NCBI GenBank assembly: GCA_944386395.1 | Contig: CALXAZ010000051.1 | Span: forward strand, 1-5,691 | DNA: 5,691 nt | Direction of reading: 5' to 3' | From: an uncultured Clostridia bacterium | GTDB lineage: Bacteria; Bacillota; Clostridia; Oscillospirales; JAAYOS01 | Shown: in pieces, positions 1 to 4,709 of the stretch | How the letters are laid out: the number at the start of each line of letters is the position of its first letter | Position numbering within the stretch: position 1 is the first letter of the stretch | Notes under the pieces: generated by a model | Seen by the model: only the letters and a program-made list of their open reading frames with translations | The model's database searches: none | What the model was told of the DNA's origin: nothing | Program-made: the position numbers and the translations under genes

Positions 1-72
1 AGTAATCCGAAACTCCTGCCTTTGGCAACCATGAAAGCAAAGAAAAACGCTACAAACGGTATCCGTTCATAG
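1..72 (+). CDS. possible C-terminal end of a gene cut by the left window edge
   Basis: One plus-strand frame is open from the first base to a TAG at 70-72 and encodes a 23-residue basic tail (begins SNPKLLPLATM, ends NATNGIRS). It could be the end of a gene starting outside the window. I do not recognise the tail, and an open frame this short can occur by chance. Its stop codon lies in the right arm of the hairpin at 45-77. An internal ATG at 31 would give only 13 residues and has no convincing ribosome binding site. If real, this gene converges on the minus-strand XRE gene. Confidence 0.25.
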   Translation, partial: SNPKLLPLATMKAKKNATNGIRS

Positions 73-77
73 CGTTT
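37..77 (-). terminator. intrinsic terminator for the XRE regulator gene
   Basis: An inverted repeat pairs AAACGCTA (45-52) with TAGCGTTT (70-77), then, after a 2x2 mismatch, AACGG (55-59) with CCGTT (63-67), leaving a 3-base loop. Read on the minus strand, the stem runs directly into a T-rich tract (TTTTTCTTTGCTTT), as expected for a Rho-independent terminator 31 bp past the stop codon of the minus-strand gene. On the plus strand the bases after the stem are not T-rich, so action in that direction is unlikely. Confidence 0.65.
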
Positions 78-107
78 CCTAATCATTATTCAGTTGCATC
101 AACCACA

Positions 108-467
108 TCATTTTTCTTCCTCCGCTCCGGCATCTAAGATAGCCTGTGCGGTGGCAATGACAATTTTCAGTTCAGCTTCGGTCATTCCATCAAGCAAGGG
201 ATCAAGCTGTATGCGTGCCGTGGACTTACTCTCTGTCGCGTCCCCAAAGAGAAGCTGATCTACGGAGATATGATAACGGGTCACCAGTTCAAAGAAAATC
301 TGGAGACTCGGATGCTGCCCTTTGTTTTCAATGTTGGCAAGATAGCGGGGAGACAGATACATTTCATTCCCGACTTTGTTGCGGGACTCCTTCTGCTCGT
401 TTCTTGCCGCTTTGAGCGCCTGTCCAAAAGGCGTAAAATCATATTTTTCGACCGGTCTTTTTGCCAT
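108..467 (-). CDS. XRE-family helix-turn-helix regulator (mobile-element type)
   Basis: A 119-aa cytoplasmic DNA-binding protein. Residues ~11-73 form an XRE/Cro-CI-like helix-turn-helix: a first helix around FGQALKAARNE, a recognition region around YLSPRYLANIENKG (37-50), then the usual P-S-L-Q and VDQLLF segments (53-73). The C-terminal ~40 residues (DPLLDGMTEAELKIVIATAQ) look like an all-helical, possibly dimerising tail. The start is the ATG read from 467, with an AGGGTG ribosome binding site (minus strand, 475-480) 7 nt upstream. The opening KRPVEKYDF and overall length resemble the Orf9-like regulators of Tn916/Tn1549-family conjugative elements as I recall them; this was not checked by search. 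It is divergent from the downstream genes and probably binds the repeat-rich control region between them (inference). It is followed by its own terminator. Confidence 0.9.
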   Translation of the reverse strand: MAKRPVEKYDFTPFGQALKAARNEQKESRNKVGNEMYLSPRYLANIENKGQHPSLQIFFELVTRYHISVDQLLFGDATESKSTARIQLDPLLDGMTEAELKIVIATAQAILDAGAEEEK

Positions 468-517
468 ACAGATTCACCCTATTACATTCTAGTGTTCACC
501 TTTCTTTCTGAATATGT

Positions 518-562
518 CTATATAGTTCCTATAAATAGCCTATATAATTCACTATATATTCC
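518..562. repeat. four tandem ~11-bp CTATA(T/A)A repeats, candidate operator
   Basis: Four near-identical units sit head to tail: CTATATAGTTC (518-528), CTATAAATAGC (529-539), CTATATAATTCA (540-551) and CTATATATTCC (552-562). Steps are 11, 11 and 12 bp, about one helical turn, so a protein could contact the same DNA face at each unit. The array lies between the divergent XRE and helix-turn-helix genes, directly abuts the rightward -35 and covers the leftward -10. The XRE protein is the most likely ligand; the OmpR-type regulator, whose family also favours 11-bp direct repeats, is an alternative. The region is AT-rich, which raises the chance of coincidental similarity. Confidence 0.5.
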
Positions 563-579
563 TTGTATTCTTCGAGCAA
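551..579 (-). promoter_or_regulatory. candidate leftward promoter for the XRE gene
   Basis: On the minus strand, TTGCTC (574-579) is a weak -35 and TATAGT (551-556) a good -10, separated by 17 bp. The -10 lies inside the CTATATA repeat array, so a protein bound there would be expected to block it, which fits autoregulation. Other TATA-like hexamers in this AT-rich stretch could also serve, so the exact choice is uncertain. Confidence 0.4.
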
Positions 580-591
580 ATGAAATATAAT
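563..591 (+). promoter_or_regulatory. candidate rightward promoter for the HTH-regulator-kinase genes
   Basis: TTGTAT (563-568) and a perfect TATAAT (586-591) are separated by exactly 17 bp. Transcription would start near 598, giving a leader of about 20 nt before the ATG at 617, with GGAGG at 605-609. The -35 begins immediately after the last CTATATA repeat, so a bound repressor or activator could act here. It faces the leftward promoter and overlaps it. Confidence 0.6.
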
Positions 592-616
592 GAAATAAAT
601 TGTCGGAGGTATGAAC

Positions 617-787
617 ATGGATTACATGACGCTCAAAGAGGCAAGCGAAAAATGGGGCGTTTCGTCCCGACAGATAAATTATTACTGCACCGATGGACGC
701 ATCCCAGGTGCTGTCAAAATGGCCGGTGTCTGGCTGATCCCCAAAGAGGCAGAGAAGCCAATAGATCGGCGTTATAAGCAAACATAA
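617..787 (+). CDS. small MerR/excisionase-like helix-turn-helix protein
   Basis: A 56-aa protein. Residues ~3-45 match the minimal winged-helix pattern of MerR-like/excisionase-like DNA-binding domains: MTLKEASEKWGVSSRQINYY (4-23) as the helix-turn-helix, then GRIPGAVKMAGVWLIPK (27-43) as the wing. No effector or dimerisation domain follows; the tail is basic (RRYKQT). GGAGGT at 605-610 directly touches an in-frame ATG at 611, too close to work, so the ATG at 617 is chosen (7 nt after GGAGG); 626 is a weaker option. The stop codon is 15 nt before the response regulator gene, so the two are probably co-transcribed. Possible roles are an accessory regulator, an excisionase-like factor, or a remnant of a cargo insertion. 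Domain type is fairly sure, role unknown. Confidence 0.8.
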   Translation: MDYMTLKEASEKWGVSSRQINYYCTDGRIPGAVKMAGVWLIPKEAEKPIDRRYKQT

Positions 788-802
788 AAGGAGGTCAGTT
801 TT

Positions 803-1471
803 ATGGCAAATATTCTAATTGTCGAAGATGAAAAGAATATGCAGGATATTATTGCCGAATATATGCAGCGTGGCGGTCACACCTGTTTTACGGCTGACGA
901 CGGCATAGACGCTTTGATGATATTAAAAAATAATCCAATGGATTTGATGATATTGGATATTATGATGCCAAACCTTGACGGCTTCTCTGTCTGTAAGGTG
1001 GCAAGAGAAATGAGCAATTTTCCCATTATTATGCTGACCGCCAAAGGGAGCGAAGAAGATAAACTAAAAGGCTATGATTTGGGCGCAGATGATTATATGA
1101 CAAAGCCATTCAGCCCTAAAGTGCTGTTAGCGAAAGCAAATGCCTTGTTACGGCGTTCTTCTGTTCTTCCGGCTGATGCAATAAACGCCGGGAAAATTTC
1201 TGTTATCCCGGCCTCTCACAAAGTATTTGTCAATGGAAAGGAAATTGTACTTACCCACAAGGAATATGAACTTCTCCACTTTTTCATGGCGAACCCCGGA
1301 CAAATTTTCAGCCGCGAACAACTGCTTAATCGAATTTGGGGGTACGATTTTGAGGGAACAACCCGGACAGTAGACACGCATATTAAAACCTTACGTCAGA
1401 AGTTAGGTGATGAAGGCAAGCATATAGTAACACTGATCCGTTCAGGTTATAAGTTTGAGGTGACGCCATGA
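803..1471 (+). CDS. OmpR/PhoB-family two-component response regulator
   Basis: A 222-aa cytoplasmic transcription regulator of the full length usual for the family. The receiver domain (~1-118) has the acidic pocket E8/D9, phospho-acceptor D52 in LMILDIMMPNLDG, T79 in MLTA, Y98 and invariant K101 in KPF. The winged-helix domain (~128-221) has the typical LTHKEYELLHFF and RTVDTHIKTLRQKLG (recognition helix) segments and ends GYKFEV. All catalytic residues are intact. An AGGAGG (789-794) sits 8 nt before the ATG. The stop overlaps the kinase start (ATGA), so the two are co-translated partners. The likely target is the 11-bp repeat array before the ABC operon, since this family binds such repeats. 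VanR-like in general appearance, but there are no vancomycin genes here and no symbol is justified. Confidence 0.95.
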   Translation: MANILIVEDEKNMQDIIAEYMQRGGHTCFTADDGIDALMILKNNPMDLMILDIMMPNLDGFSVCKVAREMSNFPIIMLTAKGSEEDKLKGYDLGADDYMTKPFSPKVLLAKANALLRRSSVLPADAINAGKISVIPASHKVFVNGKEIVLTHKEYELLHFFMANPGQIFSREQLLNRIWGYDFEGTTRTVDTHIKTLRQKLGDEGKHIVTLIRSGYKFEVTP

Positions 1472-2544
1472 ACATAAAAGATAACTTCACATTAAGAACT
1501 GTCCGCAAAAAAATCATAATGGTGTCCAAAATTGCAGGGCTGCTCTTGATTGTTTCTTATATCGTGGCAACACGGCTACCTATTGAACAGGATTTTTCTT
1601 TTCTTCTCTGGCTTTGTTTTGTTACATTGCTGGTTCTGGTGGTTGACTATTTGATGGGGCGTTTTATTTCAAAGCCGATTGATAAATTAAGCCGGGCAGC
1701 TCGAAAGATGGCGCAGCTTGATTTTTCTTCTTCATGTGAAATCCAAACAAATGATGAATTTGGTGATCTATCGAAAAATCTTAATAAGATGTCCCAAAAT
1801 TTGCAGCAGACACTTTCACAATTACACGCTGCAAATAATCAGCTTGAAAAAGATATAGAACACGAAAGGCTCTTATTAGCGGAGAGAAAAGAACTGGTAG
1901 ACAGTCTTTCCCATGAAATGAAAACCCCATTAGGCGTAATCCGCGCCTATGCCGAGGGCTTGCAAGACGAGCCAGATGAAGAAAAAAGAAAAAGGTATTT
2001 GGGCATCATTGTATCTGAAACAGAGCGCATGAGTAACCTCATTACAACGCTTCTTGATTTGTCTGCTCTGGAAAACGGAGCCACCCAGCTTTTCCCGGAA
2101 CGATTTGACTTTGTTGAGTTTGTGGAAACTGTTGCCGGACGGTTATTGATTGATGCCCCGGATGTGGACTTTGATTTGCAATATGAATTGCCGGAACACC
2201 CCGTCTATGTTGAAACCGATAAGCGCCGAATGGAACAGGTGTTGGACAATTTGCTCGTCAATGCAAAGCGAAATACGCAATCAGGCGGTGTTTTGAAACT
2301 GCGTCTGAAAGAACATGACGATATGCTCGATTTTTCTATCTTTAATCAGGGGCCGCCGATCCCGCCAGAGGATTTGCCCAAAATATGGACAAAATTCTAC
2401 CGTAGCAAGAACTCCAAATATAGCGGTTCGGGTTTAGGGCTTGCTATTGTCGCACAGGTTTTATCAATGCAACATCTTCCCTATGGTGCAGAAAACCAGC
2501 CCGGAGGCGTAAGGTTTTACTTTACAGTCCCCATTGCAAAATAA
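1468..2544 (+). CDS. HAMP-containing sensor histidine kinase with short outer loop
   Basis: A 358-aa membrane kinase, partner of the preceding regulator. Two membrane segments (~17-35 and ~44-64) are joined by only about 8-10 residues (around RLPIEQDF), so there is no extracellular sensor domain. A HAMP linker (~62-113, with the SKPIDKLSRAARKM segment) and a coiled stretch (~105-145) follow. The dimerisation domain has phospho-acceptor H149 in SHEMKTPLG, with E150 and T153. The ATPase domain has the N-box (DNLLVNAK, N265), an F-box-like KIWTKFYRSK, and the glycine lid GSGLGLAI (320-327). The G1 motif reads NQG (N293) where DxG is classical; this variation occurs in Gram-positive kinases. GAGGTG at 1457-1462 serves as ribosome binding site inside the regulator gene. 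The short loop matches intramembrane-sensing kinases, many of which detect cell-envelope stress or transporter activity. Confidence 0.95.
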   Translation: MNIKDNFTLRTVRKKIIMVSKIAGLLLIVSYIVATRLPIEQDFSFLLWLCFVTLLVLVVDYLMGRFISKPIDKLSRAARKMAQLDFSSSCEIQTNDEFGDLSKNLNKMSQNLQQTLSQLHAANNQLEKDIEHERLLLAERKELVDSLSHEMKTPLGVIRAYAEGLQDEPDEEKRKRYLGIIVSETERMSNLITTLLDLSALENGATQLFPERFDFVEFVETVAGRLLIDAPDVDFDLQYELPEHPVYVETDKRRMEQVLDNLLVNAKRNTQSGGVLKLRLKEHDDMLDFSIFNQGPPIPPEDLPKIWTKFYRSKNSKYSGSGLGLAIVAQVLSMQHLPYGAENQPGGVRFYFTVPIAK

Positions 2545-2559
2545 ACATTTTTTCTTGCT

Positions 2560-2603
2560 GGAAAGCTCTGATTTCAAACAGGAAATTAGGGCTTTCCTTT
2601 TTT
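2560..2603 (+). terminator. strong intrinsic terminator after the kinase gene
   Basis: A continuous 16-bp stem (2560-2575 with 2582-2597, two G-T wobbles) closes a 6-base loop (AAACAG) and is followed by TTTTTTGCTTTTT. It begins 15 bp after the kinase stop codon. It separates the regulator/kinase transcript from the transporter operon, which must therefore have its own promoter. Only the plus-strand orientation has the full T-tract directly after the stem. Confidence 0.92.
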
Positions 2604-2616
2604 GCTTTTTAAAGTA

Positions 2617-2649
2617 TTTCACACCAATTTCACACCAACCTCACACCAA
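2617..2649 (+). promoter_or_regulatory. three phased 11-bp direct repeats, probable response-regulator box
   Basis: TTTCACACCAA (2617-2627), TTTCACACCAA (2628-2638) and CCTCACACCAA (2639-2649) lie head to tail with exact 11-bp spacing; the invariant core is TCACACCAA. A degenerate fourth unit (CTTCAACGCAT, 2650-2660) matches at about half its positions. Direct repeats with an 11-bp period are the known binding format of OmpR/PhoB-family regulators, and such a regulator is encoded just upstream. The third unit overlaps the expected -35 position of the promoter, as in activated promoters with a poor -35. The ligand is inference; the repeats are directly visible. Confidence 0.75.
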
Positions 2650-2669
2650 CTTCAACGCATTTTTATAGT
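2640..2669 (+). promoter_or_regulatory. candidate activated promoter of the transporter operon
   Basis: TATAGT (2664-2669) is a good -10. The best-placed -35 is CTCACA (2640-2645), 18 bp away and itself part of the third 11-bp repeat, so basal activity may be low and dependent on a bound activator. Transcription would start around 2676, about 40 nt before the miniprotein ATG. This placement follows from the strong terminator upstream and the operon beginning at 2717. Confidence 0.55.
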
Positions 2670-2682
2670 TTTACCTCAATAA

Positions 2683-2696
2683 GAGGGGCGACCCTC
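2683..2696 (+). other. small GNRA-type hairpin in the operon leader
   Basis: GAGGG (2683-2687) pairs with CCCTC (2692-2696) around GCGA, a GNRA tetraloop, 7 nt before the AGGAGG ribosome binding site (2703-2708). It could stabilise the 5' end of the message or tune translation. There is no T-tract, so it is not a terminator. A 5-bp stem can also arise by chance. Confidence 0.35.
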
Positions 2697-2716
2697 AAAA
2701 CAAGGAGGTAACAAGT

Positions 2717-2869
2717 ATGTTCTTAGGTTTGGAGTGGTATTGGTGGTTAGTTCTTCTGGCGGCGCTGCTGATCTCTATCCCGTTCAAAGTTAAGTTTATG
2801 AAATGGTGGAGTAAGCGTCAACAGGAAAAGAAAAAAGAGCAGCATGGAAAATGGGGGGATGACGAATGA
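2717..2869 (+). CDS. 50-aa single-span membrane miniprotein leading the ABC operon
   Basis: A 50-aa protein with no family I recognise. Residues ~7-23 (WYWWLVLLAALLISIPF) form one hydrophobic, tryptophan-rich membrane segment; a strongly basic stretch (KVKFMKWWSKRQQEKKK, 24-40) and a short acidic end (GDDE) follow, suggesting N-out/C-in orientation by the positive-inside rule. The start is well supported by AGGAGG (2703-2708), 8 nt before the ATG. Its stop overlaps the ATPase start codon (ATGA), which implies translational coupling. It is the first gene after the 11-bp repeat promoter. It may be an accessory subunit or regulator of the transporter, or a partner for the loop-less kinase; both are inference. 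A role as a mere leader peptide is possible, but the membrane topology and full coupling argue for a real product. Confidence 0.78.
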   Translation: MFLGLEWYWWLVLLAALLISIPFKVKFMKWWSKRQQEKKKEQHGKWGDDE

Positions 2870-3714
2870 TTGAAGTTAGGGACTTGACCTTTTCTTACGG
2901 GAAAGGCAAACAGATATTGCATGGTCTGAACTTTTCCGTAAAGGATGGAGAAATCTTCGGCTTTTTAGGGCCGAATGGCTCCGGCAAGTCCACGACACAA
3001 AAAATACTGACCGGCATTTTGAAAAACCACGGCGGCGCGGTTTCGTTATTCGGCCAAGACATCCGAAATGTGCAGACACAAGAATTTTTCCAGAAAATAG
3101 GCGTTCTGTTTGAATTTCCATACCTTTATACAAATTTGAGCGCACTTGACAATCTGCATTACTTTGCTTCTTTCTATCCGGCAGAGCATACGCGCAATGC
3201 GGAAGAACTGCTGGACGAACTGGAATTTAAGAAAGACTTCCTGAAAAAGCCGGTATCGTCTTACTCAAAAGGGATGCGCCAGCGCGTCAGCATGGCAAGG
3301 GCGCTTATCAGTAATCCCAAACTTTTGTTTTTGGATGAACCTACAAGCGGTCTTGACCCTGCTGGAGCAGTCCTCTTTCGTAAAATCATTGAAAAGGAAC
3401 GACAAAAAGGTACAACGGTCTTTCTCACCACGCATAATATGCTGGATGCCGATTTGCTTTGTGATCGGGTAGCCTTTATCTCCAATGGAAATATTGTTGC
3501 GATTGACACCCCAAGAAATTTGAAAGAGCGAAACAGCAACCACCGTATTGTTATCGACTATTTGTATCAGGGCAATCGTGAGGAAAAAGTCATAGAAGCA
3601 ACAGAATTAAAAGCCGGTATTCCGTTTGTATATGATGAATTGATTAGTATTCATTCACAGGAGCCTACTTTGGAGGATGTGTTTATCCAATATACCGGGA
3701 GGGGGCTGACTTGA
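2866..3714 (+). CDS. ABC transporter ATP-binding subunit (ABC-2 exporter type)
   Basis: A 282-aa ATPase that would sit on the cytoplasmic face of the two permeases encoded next and power export. Visible motifs are Walker A GPNGSGKST (35-43), signature SKGMRQ (134-139, a variant of LSGGQ), Walker B LLFLDE (153-158, catalytic E158), D-loop SGLD (161-164) and the switch H190 in TTH. The Q-loop position appears to be E83 (LFEFPYLY) rather than Q, as in many ABC-2/DrrA-like ATPases. The C-terminal extension (~225-282) ends with EPTLEDVFIQYTGR, a common tail in this group. The ATG overlaps the miniprotein stop; the ribosome binding site is a G-run (2853-2858). Substrate is not evident: related modules export drugs, antimicrobial peptides or lantibiotics. 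Confidence 0.95.
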   Translation: MIEVRDLTFSYGKGKQILHGLNFSVKDGEIFGFLGPNGSGKSTTQKILTGILKNHGGAVSLFGQDIRNVQTQEFFQKIGVLFEFPYLYTNLSALDNLHYFASFYPAEHTRNAEELLDELEFKKDFLKKPVSSYSKGMRQRVSMARALISNPKLLFLDEPTSGLDPAGAVLFRKIIEKERQKGTTVFLTTHNMLDADLLCDRVAFISNGNIVAIDTPRNLKERNSNHRIVIDYLYQGNREEKVIEATELKAGIPFVYDELISIHSQEPTLEDVFIQYTGRGLT

Positions 3715-4706
3715 TGTGGAGAGGATTTTATCATTTACTGAAAAAAGACTTCAAATTGATGCTTTCCAGTAAGTTTTTTCTGTTAGCCCTTATCTCGCTG
3801 ATTTTATATTCCTGCTATATTAACTTTGTGTATGTGAATTTAGATCAGGAGATGTATCCGGTTTATCTCTACGATCCGCAAGGCAAGGTATCTGTCAACT
3901 CGCAGTACCTAACGAGGGTAGATAGCCGTGAGGCTTTGGAAACAGCCTGTGCAGACCAGTATTCTGTCGGTTTTGATTTTTCAGATGTTGAGCCGGAATT
4001 GTATATGATTTCTTGCGGGCTGGAAACCACCGATCACTACCGTATCATTTGGGGTGAAGCTGTCCTGCAAGGAAACACGGACGGTCAGGCTGATATGATT
4101 GGCACCAACGATAAGGAAATGAAAAATCGTCGGGAAATTACCGCTGAATTTCTGTTTTTTGAATTGTCCGCAGTTGGTTTTTTGGGACTGGCTTCCATGC
4201 TGTTTAAGGAAAAGCAAATGGGTGTGATACGGGTGCATGGAATACTTCCTATCCATCGCCCTATGTTCATTCTATCAAAATTATTGCTACTGTTGCTTTC
4301 AGACCTTATCTTTGCGGTTTTGCTTACCGTTGTCAATTTGGGAACTTCGTATGCCATTGATGTGCTGCCAAGTGTTTTTCTGCAAGCAAGTATTCTATCG
4401 GTTATCATGGCATTAGTAGGCTTTCTTTGCGCCATCCGGCTGCCAGATTTTAAGCAGTTTTCTTTGTTTTATCTTGTCCTTGCGGTTTTTGTGACAACAC
4501 CCGTTTTTCTGGCCGGACAGACCGGCATTACATGGGATTGGATCGTTTACCATCCTATGTATCATCTGTTTACTGCAATGAAAGCGGCATACTTCTCCGC
4601 ACCAATGGCAGGAGTGCCATACTATTTGATTTGCATTGGTACAATCATTCTTCTGTTCCTGCTTTCCTATCATACTTTGAACCGGGAACTGGCAAAGGAG
4701 GGATAA
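3714..4706 (+). CDS. ABC-2-type transporter permease, first subunit
   Basis: A 330-aa integral membrane protein with the six-span layout of the ABC2_membrane_3-type permeases. Span 1 is ~20-41, followed by an external domain of about 105 residues (42-146); spans 2-6 are near 146-164, 184-207, 221-241, 249-270 and 300-319. A cytoplasmic loop after span 2 (FKEKQMGVIRVHGI) is the usual coupling element to the ATPase. The ATG at 3714 shares one base with the ATPase stop (TGATG). An in-frame TTG at 3711 lies at a slightly better distance (8 nt against 11) from the GGGAGGGGG ribosome binding site and would add one residue. It probably forms a heterodimer with the next permease. Substrate unknown. 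Confidence 0.88.
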   Translation: MWRGFYHLLKKDFKLMLSSKFFLLALISLILYSCYINFVYVNLDQEMYPVYLYDPQGKVSVNSQYLTRVDSREALETACADQYSVGFDFSDVEPELYMISCGLETTDHYRIIWGEAVLQGNTDGQADMIGTNDKEMKNRREITAEFLFFELSAVGFLGLASMLFKEKQMGVIRVHGILPIHRPMFILSKLLLLLLSDLIFAVLLTVVNLGTSYAIDVLPSVFLQASILSVIMALVGFLCAIRLPDFKQFSLFYLVLAVFVTTPVFLAGQTGITWDWIVYHPMYHLFTAMKAAYFSAPMAGVPYYLICIGTIILLFLLSYHTLNRELAKEG

Positions 4707-4709
4707 AGG

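Noticed and set aside
17..27. Small TGCC-TTT-GGCA inverted repeat near the left edge
   Set aside because: Only a 4-bp stem without a T-tract; not distinguishable from chance.
215..590. Two plus-strand open frames opposite the XRE gene and its control region
   Set aside because: They lie antisense to a clear helix-turn-helix gene, have no good ribosome binding site, and their translations show no domain-like pattern.
580..777. Plus-strand 65-aa frame overlapping the 56-aa gene
   Set aside because: It starts at an ATG inside the -10 region, before the Shine-Dalgarno sequence, and is out of frame with the recognisable helix-turn-helix protein.
518..781. Minus-strand 87-aa open frame across the divergent promoters
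   Set aside because: It runs antisense through the 56-aa helix-turn-helix gene and the CTATATA repeats; no ribosome binding site and no protein-like composition.
803..2544. Assignment of the two-component pair as VanR/VanS
   Set aside because: General family resemblance only; no vanH/A/X or other glycopeptide resistance genes are present, and the adjacent genes encode an exporter.
2617..2649. Repeats considered as a CRISPR array or iteron origin
   Set aside because: Units are 11 bp with no spacers, no cas or replication gene is nearby, and their position next to a -10 box fits a regulator site better.
3261..3543. Two minus-strand ~92-aa frames inside the ATPase gene
   Set aside because: Shadow frames antisense to a gene with all ABC motifs intact.
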